This document shows, piece after piece, positions 8,917 to 17,366 of a stretch of 64,000 nt of DNA. Under the pieces are notes generated by a model. That model saw only the letters and a program-made list of their open reading frames with translations, had not been told where the DNA came from and did no database searches. Source of the DNA: an uncultured Prevotellaceae bacterium (lineage in GTDB: Bacteria > Bacteroidota > Bacteroidia > Bacteroidales > Muribaculaceae); assembly GCA_900317325.1 (NCBI GenBank), contig ONGE01000005.1, positions 1-64,000 on the forward strand, written 5' to 3'. The translations under genes and the position numbers were made by a program. Position 1 is the first letter of the stretch. Each line of letters opens with the position of its first letter.

Positions 8917-11352
8917 TTAAAACTTTTGGGTGAGTGAGATTGACGGCATGAACGGGAAAGGACAGATGCCTTTTAGTATGGCTTTTTGGTCCTTATAACC
9001 GATATACACATTGCTGATGTTGTAATGATTATAGACATTATAGATGCCCAAGCCTATCACGCTCTCGCCAAGGCGGGACTTGATTGAAAGGTTGGCATTG
9101 ATGTCAAGGTGGTGGGAGTCAGGGAGTTTGAAGTCATTGATGTTGCGGAATGTGTGGAACGGTTGGGCAACACCGATAAGACCTTCGCTGAAAGCAACTT
9201 TATAAATGTCAATACCGTATGGAGACGTGATGGCTGATATATAGAAAAGAATCTCCCCATAGGCAACAGCCGGGATGTTGTAATTATACTCCCTTAGGCT
9301 TTGGCCGTAGGTAATGGCATAGGGGACAGTGCCCCTGCGGCCCGACTGGTAAGTCCATGATGCGCTGAGGTCAAGGGCAATTTTCTTGGAGAAAGTGAAA
9401 TGATGGGACACATTCACTGAAAAATTATGTCTGCGGTCGGTGGAGGCATAGAACTCCTTGCCGCCGTTAATTTCATTGCCTGGACGGTCAAATGTGCGCA
9501 GCGCCTTTGACCAGGTATAGCTCAACCATCCCGTGGTGTTCCCTACTTTTCTTTCCACGAGCACTTCGAATCCGTAGCTCCGTCCTTTTCCTTGTGCCAC
9601 AATCTCTTGCCAGTTCTGGTTGGCGATGAAATAGGTGGCGCCGTTGCGATACTCCAGCACGTTGTCCATTGTTTTGTAGTAGGCCTCGGCTGCAAAATTA
9701 AAGCCTTGCCAGTCGTAATTGATGCCCAAGCCATAGAGATCGCTCTTCATCAACGGGATGTCTTTAGTAATCGGCACCCAGATGTCGCTGGGCATGATCA
9801 GGCTGTTAGTCACCAGGCGGTGGATGCCCTGCGTCATGTGGGAATAGGAGGCTTTAACGGACAGGTTGTCGCCTATCAGATATCGCAACGACAGGCGAGG
9901 TTCAAGGGCAAGGTAGGATTTGTCAGTGACAAAATAGGAACTCAATCTCAAGCCGTAGTTCAGTTTAAGGTGGTGGAAGACTGTGAAATCATCTTCGGCA
10001 TACAGTGCAAGGTTATTGATGAACATCTCGTCGCCATTCGTGTAGTCTATGTACTCCTTGTACTCGTCATATCTCGACTCCTCATCGGAAATTACACCTT
10101 TAAAGTTTAATCCGCCTTGAAACCGCTTGATGGTTGCATCTTTGAAGATCTTGGTACTTGGATCCAGCCATTGTCTGGATAGCTTCAGGCCGTAGCGCAG
10201 CCAGTGGGCGTTCCCTGCCTTCAGCGATGCGTCAACAGTGAGCGCCAGGTCTTTGATGCCTGAATGGGCGGTAATGCTTGCCGTCTCGTCATGGGAATAG
10301 AACAGACGATAGAGGTCGGTGATTTTGTTGTCAATCCTGCTGGTGACAGCCATGTCATACATGTACTGGCTGTAATTCAGGTTGACATTCAAGCGATGAT
10401 TGGGCGTAATGAAAGAGGTGAAATAGAAGCTTGAGAGCAGATTGTTCCACTGGCTCTCGTTGCTGCTGGCACGGTAATCATCCTCCTTGTATTGTTTCTC
10501 GGTCAAGATATCAACCCTGCCGATGGTGCTTTCACTGCGGCGGCTTTCGGTGGGTGATTCATTGTCGGTGTCCTTTCCGTAATAAAATACCGCTGACAAA
10601 CGGTTGCGTTCGTTGAATTTGTGCACCAGTTTGGCAGTGATGTCATAGTAGCGCATGTTGCTATATGGCTGCAACGCTTCGGGTCGGTCATAGAAGTGCT
10701 TCAATACTGGCTTGGCTATCAAATCGAAATAGGACAGACGGGCTGCTACATTGAAGAATGTATGCCCTTTCCAGATGGGTCCTTCGGCCTGGATGCGGCT
10801 GGACAATGTTCCCAGACTTAACAGACCGTGATAATGGTTATAGTCGCCCTCCTTGATACCTACGTCGACCACGCTCGACAGGCGCGAGCCATAACGGGCA
10901 GGAAAAGCGCCGCGATAGAAGTTGATGCTGCCCACCATGTCGGGATTGATGGCGCTGACATACCCTCTCAGATGCTCTGCATTATAGATGGCTGAGCCGT
11001 CGAGGGTGATATAGTTCTGGTCATAGTCGCCGCCACGTACAAAGATGCCAGCACTGCCCTCGGTACCAGACTGGACTCCAGGGAGTTTCTGTATTGACTT
11101 GAGCACATCAGGCTCGCCCAAGAACACGGGAACAGACAGGATTTGCTCCTTGCTGAGCGTTACGGCGCTCATCTGTGATGAAGTCACGCCGAAGTTGTTG
11201 CGGCTGCCATAGACCACAACATTCTCAAGATGCACGCCACGTGATAAGGCACTGCTGTCACTTGGGGCAACTTTTGTCGTATCGACAGGTGTTGCCCCTA
11301 ATGACAATGTGCATACAGTCATCAGTAGCAGCTGAATCAGAGTTCTTTTCAT
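8917..11352 (-). CDS. TonB-dependent outer-membrane receptor
   Basis: 811 residues: signal peptide ending LGAT, a short linker, a plug domain (about 45-165) and a long barrel ending in PSISLTQKF. The plug carries VVVYGSRNNFG, the PDVLKSIQKLPGVQ segment and VRGGDYDQNYITLDG. Unlike the receptor at 20266-22839, it has no STN or carboxypeptidase-like N-terminal domain. The ATG at 11352 is preferred over the GTG just before it. The gene lies between the third lipoprotein paralogue and a DUF4249 gene in a minus-strand operon starting near 13091. It should import or sense a ligand through TonB; the ligand cannot be read. Confidence 0.85.
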   Translation of the reverse strand: MKRTLIQLLLMTVCTLSLGATPVDTTKVAPSDSSALSRGVHLENVVVYGSRNNFGVTSSQMSAVTLSKEQILSVPVFLGEPDVLKSIQKLPGVQSGTEGSAGIFVRGGDYDQNYITLDGSAIYNAEHLRGYVSAINPDMVGSINFYRGAFPARYGSRLSSVVDVGIKEGDYNHYHGLLSLGTLSSRIQAEGPIWKGHTFFNVAARLSYFDLIAKPVLKHFYDRPEALQPYSNMRYYDITAKLVHKFNERNRLSAVFYYGKDTDNESPTESRRSESTIGRVDILTEKQYKEDDYRASSNESQWNNLLSSFYFTSFITPNHRLNVNLNYSQYMYDMAVTSRIDNKITDLYRLFYSHDETASITAHSGIKDLALTVDASLKAGNAHWLRYGLKLSRQWLDPSTKIFKDATIKRFQGGLNFKGVISDEESRYDEYKEYIDYTNGDEMFINNLALYAEDDFTVFHHLKLNYGLRLSSYFVTDKSYLALEPRLSLRYLIGDNLSVKASYSHMTQGIHRLVTNSLIMPSDIWVPITKDIPLMKSDLYGLGINYDWQGFNFAAEAYYKTMDNVLEYRNGATYFIANQNWQEIVAQGKGRSYGFEVLVERKVGNTTGWLSYTWSKALRTFDRPGNEINGGKEFYASTDRRHNFSVNVSHHFTFSKKIALDLSASWTYQSGRRGTVPYAITYGQSLREYNYNIPAVAYGEILFYISAITSPYGIDIYKVAFSEGLIGVAQPFHTFRNINDFKLPDSHHLDINANLSIKSRLGESVIGLGIYNVYNHYNISNVYIGYKDQKAILKGICPFPFMPSISLTQKF

Positions 11353-11354
11353 CA

Positions 11355-11933
11355 CTAATCATTTGGTATTGTATGCCAAATCAATCTTGCGTAAGAAGAA
11401 TTAGCATCATAACCATCAATTGGTGCTGCCGATAACTGTCTGTCAAGAATCATCCTGCTGCTCCCGTTATCGTTCAGGTCAAGAGCAATAATGACATATT
11501 TTTCGACAGGAATAGCAAATCCCGAGTGGATTTCTGTTCGTGGTGTTGAGATCAATTCCTTGCCATTGATGGAAAAATCCCTGATTTTACCTTCCTGCCT
11601 TGGAAATTTACTATATTCTATAGTACCGTCAACATGTATGTTGGTAGGCCAATATCCACCAAACTCTTTCTTGGGTGACACATGGGAGTTGTCATAATAA
11701 AAGCCATAGTCAAAATACCACTCATTCTCAGTCAAGGCTTTGCTTAACTCAGCTGAAGTGTAGTCAATATTGGCATCAACCAAAACACCATTTTCCAAGA
11801 ATACTTTACCATTGCCGTCTTTAACTCTTGTGATTTCATCAGGTTTCACAGGGTCAGGCTCATCGCTGTGGCCGCAGGAAACAGCAATTATTGCCGTGGC
11901 AATTACTGTAAATAAGAATATCACCTTTTTCAT
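11355..11933 (-). CDS. Lipoprotein of a four-copy local family (copy 3 in the operon)
   Basis: 192 residues; lipobox AVSCGH. After a short acidic linker comes the family signature DEITRVKDGNGKVFLENG, then LVDANIDYTSAELSKAL and a YGFYYDN segment; a beta-rich C-terminal half follows. Same family as 11939-12493, 12499-13059 and 18616-19149. The ATG at 11933 starts 5 bases after the stop of copy 2; the longer frame would overlap that gene. The stop is two bases from the receptor ATG at 11352, which implies coupled translation. No family name is recognised; a surface or periplasmic partner of the adjacent TonB receptor is inferred. Confidence 0.75.
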   Translation of the reverse strand: MKKVIFLFTVIATAIIAVSCGHSDEPDPVKPDEITRVKDGNGKVFLENGVLVDANIDYTSAELSKALTENEWYFDYGFYYDNSHVSPKKEFGGYWPTNIHVDGTIEYSKFPRQEGKIRDFSINGKELISTPRTEIHSGFAIPVEKYVIIALDLNDNGSSRMILDRQLSAAPIDGYDANSSYARLIWHTIPND

Positions 11934-11938
11934 AATGC

Positions 11939-12493
11939 TTACATTTTTGCTTTCCAAATCATACGGACGTTCATGGTATTAGGATCATAGTTTTTATATT
12001 CATAGCCTTTTAAGTTTGTATCCATTATCATCCTTCCACCGTTTTCATTAATGTCAAGGGCGACAATCACAAAATCACGTGGCAATTCATAATAACTTGA
12101 CCAGACGTCCTCTATTAATGACATCGTGAGTATTTTCCCTTTTATGGTATATTCGCGTTGCCTTAAAGGATATTCGTCTGTAATATCAATTGTTCCGTTG
12201 GTGTGAATGGTAATAGGCATGTAACGTAATTCAGAAATTCGAGAAGAGACATTGCGGTTGTCATAGAAGAAACAATACTCCCTTTCCCATTCATACTGTT
12301 TCAGCGCTTGCTCTAACTCTTCCTGAGAATAATCCAAGTTGGCATCCACCAACGTTCCATTCTCAAGAAACACCTTACCATTGCCATCTTGAACACGGGT
12401 GATCTCGTTGGGATCCACGGGCTCATCATGGCCGCAGGAAACAACCATTAATGCGGTAGCAATCACTGTAAATAAGATTATTTTCTTTTTCAT
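11939..12493 (-). CDS. Lipoprotein of a four-copy local family (copy 2)
   Basis: 184 residues: lipobox MVVSCGH, then DEITRVQDGNGKVFLENG and TLVDANLDYSQEELEQALKQYEWEREYCFFYDN. The C-terminal region includes VIVALDINENGGRMIMDT and ends NVRMIWKAKM, like its upstream neighbour. The start at 12493 is 5 bases after the stop of copy 1. The N-terminal half is strongly conserved between copies while the centre (about 85-130) varies, which suggests a common scaffold with a changing ligand or partner surface. Confidence 0.75.
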   Translation of the reverse strand: MKKKIILFTVIATALMVVSCGHDEPVDPNEITRVQDGNGKVFLENGTLVDANLDYSQEELEQALKQYEWEREYCFFYDNRNVSSRISELRYMPITIHTNGTIDITDEYPLRQREYTIKGKILTMSLIEDVWSSYYELPRDFVIVALDINENGGRMIMDTNLKGYEYKNYDPNTMNVRMIWKAKM

Positions 12494-12498
12494 GATAT

Positions 12499-13059
12499 TT
12501 ACATTTTTGCTTTCCAAACCATGCGGACATAGAGTGAAGCCGAGGAGAAACCCTCTAGATCCTCTCTAAAGATTTTACGGTCCATAACAATTCGGCCGGA
12601 AGTTTCCGTCATGTCAAGGGAAACGACGGTTAGAACTACGTCGGGATACCATGAACTTGACCAAGCGGGTGCTTGGTAAATCGCCGTGATTTGTTTACCC
12701 GAAACGGTGTATAATCTCAGCCTTCCTTCCTCTATTGGGAAATCAAATTCAATTGTTCCGTCGGGATGGATGATTCGAGGCATGGCATCAATTTCCGTCT
12801 TGGGGGAAATCTTGTGGTTGTCATAGTAAAAACTGTATTCCCGTTCCCAGTCATACTTGTTCAAGGCATCTATTAGTTCCGCTTGGGTATAATCCAAGTT
12901 GGCATTCACCAGCGTTCCATTCTCAAGAAACACCTTACCGTTGCCATCTTGAACACGGGTAATTTCGTCAGGAGTGACCGGTTCATCTTTACTGTCACCA
13001 CAGGAAACAGCCATCAGTCCTGCTGCAAGCATCATCATTATTAAAGTTAACTTCTTCAT
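12499..13059 (-). CDS. Lipoprotein of a four-copy local family (copy 1, first in operon)
   Basis: 186 residues: signal with lipobox AVSCGD, then DEITRVQDGNGKVFLENG, DYTQAELIDALNKYDWEREYSFYYDN and a tail ending VRMVWKAKM. A TAACTTTG box at 13091-13098 lies 31 bases before the ATG, so this gene opens the operon lipoprotein-lipoprotein-lipoprotein-receptor-DUF4249. Conserved positions are concentrated in residues 30-85. Function is not recognised. Confidence 0.75.
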   Translation of the reverse strand: MKKLTLIMMMLAAGLMAVSCGDSKDEPVTPDEITRVQDGNGKVFLENGTLVNANLDYTQAELIDALNKYDWEREYSFYYDNHKISPKTEIDAMPRIIHPDGTIEFDFPIEEGRLRLYTVSGKQITAIYQAPAWSSSWYPDVVLTVVSLDMTETSGRIVMDRKIFREDLEGFSSASLYVRMVWKAKM

Positions 13060-13090
13060 AATTTTGATATAGTTTAGTTATTGTATTCGG

Positions 13091-13098
13091 CAAAGTTA
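13091..13098 (-). promoter_or_regulatory. -7 box TAACTTTG for the lipoprotein/receptor operon
   Basis: Perfect minus-strand match, 31 bases upstream of the ATG at 13059. Neither of the two repeated regulatory elements is seen upstream of it. Confidence 0.6.
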
Positions 13099-13156
13099 TT
13101 ATACAAGTTCATCTATGTATTGAGTAATCCTCATAATACAAAAAACTAACAGCTGA

Positions 13157-14218
13157 TTATTTAGCATATATTTTCTGTCCATTCTTGATATAAAAACCAT
13201 GTGTTGGCTTCGAGTCCAATCTTCTACCTTGCAAGTCATAATAATGGTCTTCGGGCTGTGTGTTTGTGACAATCTCAATGACGCTGCTTGTTGAGTACTC
13301 GTTATCACCAATATGGATTGTGTATTGGCCGCTTGCGGGCGTCGGCAATCCCTTGAAGGTGACAACATCTCTTATCAGGGTTAAATCACCATCATCGACA
13401 TGGGGCTCCAACTCCCAAGCATAAACATGATAGATATCGTCTCCATTCCGATAATACAGGGAGTAATCGCGATGCGCCCACCTTAACTGAACATTTTCAA
13501 ATACCACATTTCCATCCTCAATGTAACAGTTTGCATAGCCCTGGTCTACAGGAGAATCGTCATACGAACCTTCCAGCCACCCGCTGTCATGGGCATATAA
13601 AGGGTCTGCATTGATTTCGCGCGCAAGGTACTCCCCATAGCCATATTCCATCCACAATGATTGAGAACAAACGATATTTTCCAAGTCGTTCATCATAAAA
13701 ATATCTGTGAATGACCCGAAATCCTCTAACCACTGGTCTGTCAACAGACCATCTGTTGACTTTACGGTCAGTAGTCTCTTGGGCACAGCCTCGCCATAAC
13801 AGCAAAACGAAGTATTCACAAGGGTATCCGTGGATGCTTCAACCGTCCATTCAATTCCATTTAACGTCGTGAAATGATCGCCTGGAGAGAGGCTAAAATC
13901 AAATGCAAGAGTCTCTTTTTGACTATCAAAATCATAGATATACAGTTGTTTATCCGTCCATCTGTAACCATACTGTAGTTTTACAGGATTATATAGCTCA
14001 CCATAATGGAATATAGAGCTGTCATCAATGATACGATAATACTGAATCCCGTTTTCGGCAGTTTCCACATCACTATGGTATTGAAAAAGTGTCGGTGTTT
14101 CATTCCCACTTTCCAAGACGGCCATGGCCCAACGATGGTAAACTCCAGCATGCAATACTAACGGGTTAATTGACAGTAGTACTGCAAAGAAAATACTTTT
14201 CATAGATAATCGTTTCAT
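13157..14218 (-). CDS. Secreted protein with a short C-terminal YDLQGRRL motif
   Basis: 353 residues from the ATG at 14218 (MKRLSMKSIFF; signal peptide ending LHAG); the ATG at 14203 is an alternative. The body is rich in aromatic and acidic residues and has no recognised domain. The last about 30 residues read YYDLQGRRLDSKPTHGFYIKNG then QKIYAK. This matches the short C-terminal module found on many exported Prevotella-like proteins, possibly a sorting or anchoring signal. A TAACTTTG promoter at 14479-14486 lies 261 bases upstream, with the relic of another gene between. Function unknown. Confidence 0.7.
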   Translation of the reverse strand: MKRLSMKSIFFAVLLSINPLVLHAGVYHRWAMAVLESGNETPTLFQYHSDVETAENGIQYYRIIDDSSIFHYGELYNPVKLQYGYRWTDKQLYIYDFDSQKETLAFDFSLSPGDHFTTLNGIEWTVEASTDTLVNTSFCCYGEAVPKRLLTVKSTDGLLTDQWLEDFGSFTDIFMMNDLENIVCSQSLWMEYGYGEYLAREINADPLYAHDSGWLEGSYDDSPVDQGYANCYIEDGNVVFENVQLRWAHRDYSLYYRNGDDIYHVYAWELEPHVDDGDLTLIRDVVTFKGLPTPASGQYTIHIGDNEYSTSSVIEIVTNTQPEDHYYDLQGRRLDSKPTHGFYIKNGQKIYAK

Positions 14219-14384
14219 ATTCAGAAATTTATTATAGTTCAACATCAAAAGATAGCAAGAATATTTTACACACTCGAAACTTGCTAGCCTTCCGTCTCAT
14301 GCAAATACCCCTTCTATATATAGACACACAAATTCTCATTTACTAAACCCCAAAAGTGATTTTTTTGTTTTTCGCGAGAAAGAA

Positions 14385-14433
14385 TCAGAACTTCATGCCG
14401 AAGGCCAGCCGGATGTTTCTTTGTCGCGTTCAT
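14385..14433 (-). pseudogene. Second collapsed outer-membrane barrel gene
   Basis: Minus strand from 14433: ATG AAC GCG ACA AAG AAA gives MNATKK, resembling the MNRTKK start of the collapsed gene at 7770-7862. Immediately after, in a shifted frame, comes RNIRLAFGMKF and a stop (14385-14387), a typical last strand of a Bacteroidetes barrel. Almost the whole gene has been deleted. A TAACTTTG box stands 46 bases upstream of the ATG and the 65-bp element further up, so the promoter survived the gene. Confidence 0.6.
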
Positions 14434-14478
14434 ATTGATCCATTGCTTTGGTTTAGTAATCGTGGTTTTTTTTAACTG

Positions 14479-14486
14479 CAAAGTTA
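14479..14486 (-). promoter_or_regulatory. -7 box TAACTTTG upstream of the barrel relic and 14218 gene
   Basis: Perfect minus-strand match; 43 bases from the repeated element at 14529-14594. Its original target was probably the deleted barrel gene; transcripts would now run into the secreted protein gene at 14218. Confidence 0.55.
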
Positions 14487-14528
14487 GCAAAGATTATCGT
14501 TAAATTGACTAAAAAGTGGACAAATTCA

Positions 14529-14594
14529 GACTTAATTCTCGGAATTACAAAACACTGAATATCAATCATATAAAAAATAAAATTCTAATTTTGA
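14529..14594 (-). promoter_or_regulatory. 65-bp repeated upstream element, copy 4 (diverged)
   Basis: Shows GACTTAATTC, then GAATATCAAT, then AAAAATAAAATTCTAATTTTG, aligned over 66 bases with copies 1-3. It lies in the intergenic region of the divergent TPR-HTH gene at 14700, as copy 1 does for the broken TPR gene. Confidence 0.45.
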
Positions 14595-14627
14595 CTTAAT
14601 TGGCACAAATGATGGGGTTGAAAGTGT

Positions 14628-14636
14628 TAAATTTGC
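14628..14636 (+). promoter_or_regulatory. -7 box TAAATTTG for the TPR-HTH gene at 14700
   Basis: The sequence GTTAAATTTGCATG contains a TAnnTTTG match about 65 bases before the ATG at 14700. The coordinates are accurate to about one base. Confidence 0.5.
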
Positions 14637-14699
14637 ATGTGGATTTCACCGTTTTCTCGTGAGGATCGGGTGAAAATCCAGCCTAAACATATTTGACAA

Positions 14700-16406
14700 A
14701 TGATACACTCCAGACACATCATCATTGTAATTTTGGCCGTCTTTGCTCTCATGTCAGTAGGCTGCCATCATGACAACGCCACCATGCAGCAACTAGCAGG
14801 GTTCGACTCCATGGTCTATCACCAGCAAGAGAGGGAGGCGTTGCCCATACTCCAGAAAATGGACGTCAACGGCTTCAACGACGAGGAAAAGTCTTATTAC
14901 TCGTTATTGCTCGCCATGGCACAGTATAAATGCTATCAACCATTCACCAGCGATTCGGCCATCAACGAGGCCGTTGAACACTACAGGAAATCAGGCGACA
15001 AGGTGAAATACCTGAAAGCCCTTGTGGCCCAGGGGTGCGTCCTTGAGGACTTGGGGCACCTTGATCTAGCGGTTGAAAGTTACCATCATGCCGAGGAACT
15101 GCCGTTAGCCACCGATAGTTCAATGATCGCTTATGCCAAATTGAGAATGGGTGTACTCTATCAAAATCAGATTATTGGCTCCAATACTATTGCGCTGCAG
15201 AAGTTGCAAGAAGCCCTGCCTTTATACCGAAGTCTTGGAGATAGGCACTATGAACTCATCTGCCTTTCAAGTATTGCCGGGATTTATCGAAACATTGAAG
15301 AAAAGCACGATTCAGCAGTTTTCTATCTCAATGACGCCATTGATTTAGCAAAATCCTTGAATGAGCAATATGTGGTGTTTGCTAATCTATTCCTTCTTTC
15401 AGAGTATTATCTAGTCAGGGAACATGATTATGAAAAGGCGAAGCATTATGCCCTGCAAGCGATATCAACAGACGGAATAACGATAGATCATCCGAGAGCG
15501 CATTATCGCCTTGCTTCGTCTTACTTGTTCCTGGGACAACCCGACTCTGCTGTTTATTATCTAAACAAAGCCCCTATTGCCAAGAGTGCGATGGACAGCA
15601 TTGTTTATTATGAACTCATGTCCGAACTGGAGCACCGTTATTGGAAAAATGAAGGGAAATCCAAAAACTACATCCAACAAGCACATGCCATAGCCGATTC
15701 TTTGACCATGAACAGCCTCAATCACCGATTATTGGCTGTGGAGAAGAAATATGATGTGCAGTTGGCGGAGTTGAACAAGATTAAATACCAGTCAAGATTT
15801 AGAGGGGCACTGCTGGCCTTGGCGGGAGTGATCATCGCTTCGCTGCTACTGTTGTTGGGGCTGATGCGTTACCGCAACCGATTGAAGATGAAGCAGAACG
15901 AGGCCGAGATGCTGAAGGCCGACCTTGAGGACTCGTTGACGAATCTGAAAAAGATGCAGCGACTGCTCGGCGACGGTGAGCAGTCCGACGATGGCAAGAA
16001 CAACCATAGCAACAAGTTGCGTGCCATCGTTAACCAGCAGATTGACGCCGTGCAGCAACTGATGAAATTGTCTTACCAATATCACGGCGAGGATTTTGCC
16101 GTCAAGTTTAGGGAAGCGATGACCTTGCCCAAGACGGGCGATGAGAGCAACTATTGGTCCAATCTGCAGACCCTGGCCAACGACCTGCACGACAACATCC
16201 TGGTCAAGGCCCAAGAGACCGCTGGCGGTACCCTGAACGACAGCGAACTTAATCTGTTGGCCCTTTATTGCTTTGGTTTTTCCTTCACGACTATTATGGT
16301 GACGATGGGTTACAAACATATCGGCACGGTTTATAACAAGAAGAACCAAATCGACAAGAAACTAGGTGTTCCCGACCTCGACGACTTCGTCAACAACTAT
16401 CGGTGA
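14700..16406 (+). CDS. TPR-transmembrane-HTH regulator
   Basis: 568 residues. An N-terminal signal with a lipobox-like VGC at about 20-22 leads into TPR repeats (about 25-345; recurring YAKLRMGVLYQ, YELICLSSIAGIYRN and LFLGQPDSAVYYLNKA). One membrane helix follows (about 365-385), then a coiled coil (about 388-430) and a C-terminal LuxR-like HTH (about 505-568; GGTLNDSELNLLALYCFGFS, then TVYNKKNQIDKKLGV). This layout suggests a periplasmic sensor that signals through the membrane to a cytoplasmic DNA-binding domain. The gene lies divergent to an element-bearing promoter (14479-14594). A broken paralogue is at 558-2299. Targets are inferred to be nearby surface operons. Confidence 0.8.
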   Translation: MIHSRHIIIVILAVFALMSVGCHHDNATMQQLAGFDSMVYHQQEREALPILQKMDVNGFNDEEKSYYSLLLAMAQYKCYQPFTSDSAINEAVEHYRKSGDKVKYLKALVAQGCVLEDLGHLDLAVESYHHAEELPLATDSSMIAYAKLRMGVLYQNQIIGSNTIALQKLQEALPLYRSLGDRHYELICLSSIAGIYRNIEEKHDSAVFYLNDAIDLAKSLNEQYVVFANLFLLSEYYLVREHDYEKAKHYALQAISTDGITIDHPRAHYRLASSYLFLGQPDSAVYYLNKAPIAKSAMDSIVYYELMSELEHRYWKNEGKSKNYIQQAHAIADSLTMNSLNHRLLAVEKKYDVQLAELNKIKYQSRFRGALLALAGVIIASLLLLLGLMRYRNRLKMKQNEAEMLKADLEDSLTNLKKMQRLLGDGEQSDDGKNNHSNKLRAIVNQQIDAVQQLMKLSYQYHGEDFAVKFREAMTLPKTGDESNYWSNLQTLANDLHDNILVKAQETAGGTLNDSELNLLALYCFGFSFTTIMVTMGYKHIGTVYNKKNQIDKKLGVPDLDDFVNNYR

Positions 16407-16456
16407 AGCCCTTTTTATACCACGATTCGTCCGTTTTCCCCCTTCTTAAGTATGTA

Positions 16457-16487
16457 AAGAAAAAGCCCACCGAGGTCATCGGTGAGC
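16457..16487 (-). terminator. Rho-independent terminator of the barrel gene at 16516
   Basis: Minus strand GCTCACCGA/TCGGTGGGC hairpin followed by a T-rich run (TTTTTCTTT). Near-identical to the terminator at 7711-7742 together with the spacer up to the stop codon. Confidence 0.8.
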
Positions 16488-16515
16488 CAACAAGTCTGTA
16501 ATAAAAAAATATGGT

Positions 16516-17196
16516 TTAGAAACGGTAGCCGAAGCCGATGGTTAAGCCATTCATAGGCCGTTTGCGCGGAAAGTCCAAGTGATGGCCCAGGATGGTGACA
16601 TTACGCACGCCGCTATAGGGATCCATGTTGCTCCACAAATAGCCGAGCCAAATCTGGCAACGATGGATATCATAAGCTACTGATGGCTTGAAGTACAGGA
16701 AACAACTCTTGCCACCATGGCTGCGCTCATATTGCCAATCTGAGCCGTCCCAAGTACCGGCAGCGTTCGGAATGGCACGGTAGCCTAATTTGTCATTCGC
16801 GGGAACAGGCAACCTGATGCCCACATCGGCCTTGAGTGACAGCCCACCATCCCCATCGCTACTATGCCACAAGGCGGGACTCTGTAATTGTAGACCTGTG
16901 CTGAACCATGCGACACCGTTACCGTCGTCGGCGATTACCATCATATCTCCAGCTTCAAAGGTGATAGTACCGAGTTCGCCAATGTCTCCACCAATTCCAA
17001 CCCCGGCGCCAATGCCTACATATCGGATGGGATAGTATTTAATGCCCACTTCAAAACCAAGATTCATCGTATTTTGGAACGACGTCTCGATATAGCCTTG
17101 CCAATGTCGCATGAGCTCATCAACCGCTTGAGCATTGGCAGCAACACAAGCAAGCATCGCCAGCAACATGGACATCAGTATCCTTATACTGTTCAT
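16516..17196 (-). CDS. Outer-membrane beta-barrel protein
   Basis: 226 residues from the ATG at 17196. The -7 box at 17230-17237 would place the transcript start near 17223, so the longer frame to 17232 cannot be the real one. Signal peptide MNSIRILMSMLLAMLACVAA then NAQA; long amphipathic strands follow, with GFEVGIKYYPIRYVGIGAGVG early and GLTIGFGYRF at the C-terminus. The terminal Phe and strand pattern support a barrel. It appears to be the intact member of a local family of which two others are collapsed (7770-7862, 14385-14433). Function unknown. Confidence 0.75.
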   Translation of the reverse strand: MNSIRILMSMLLAMLACVAANAQAVDELMRHWQGYIETSFQNTMNLGFEVGIKYYPIRYVGIGAGVGIGGDIGELGTITFEAGDMMVIADDGNGVAWFSTGLQLQSPALWHSSDGDGGLSLKADVGIRLPVPANDKLGYRAIPNAAGTWDGSDWQYERSHGGKSCFLYFKPSVAYDIHRCQIWLGYLWSNMDPYSGVRNVTILGHHLDFPRKRPMNGLTIGFGYRF

Positions 17197-17229
17197 GTTG
17201 ATAAATTGTTTTAGTATTGTTCTGATTTG

Positions 17230-17237
17230 CAAAGTTA
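17230..17237 (-). promoter_or_regulatory. -7 box TAACTTTG for the barrel gene at 17196
   Basis: Perfect TAnnTTTG match on the minus strand, 33 bases before the ATG at 17196; 31 bases from the repeated element at 17268-17333. It decides the start codon of the gene. Confidence 0.65.
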
Positions 17238-17267
17238 ATGGTAATTACCGAAACCGGCAAATAATCG

Positions 17268-17333
17268 ATGTTCATTTCGTTTTATACAAATCCCTGTAAA
17301 CCAGATGTTTGAAAAAACAAAAAATTCATTCTG
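17268..17333 (-). promoter_or_regulatory. 65-bp repeated upstream element, copy 3
   Basis: Begins with GTTCATTT, has CCAGATG in the middle, and ends with AAAAAACAAAAAATTCATTCTG. Aligned with copies 1 and 2 over 66 bases and set at the 31-base spacing to its -7 box. Upstream of the one intact barrel gene of the set. Confidence 0.55.
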
Positions 17334-17366
17334 CTAAATAGTCTCTATTTCACACTGTGAATCGTA

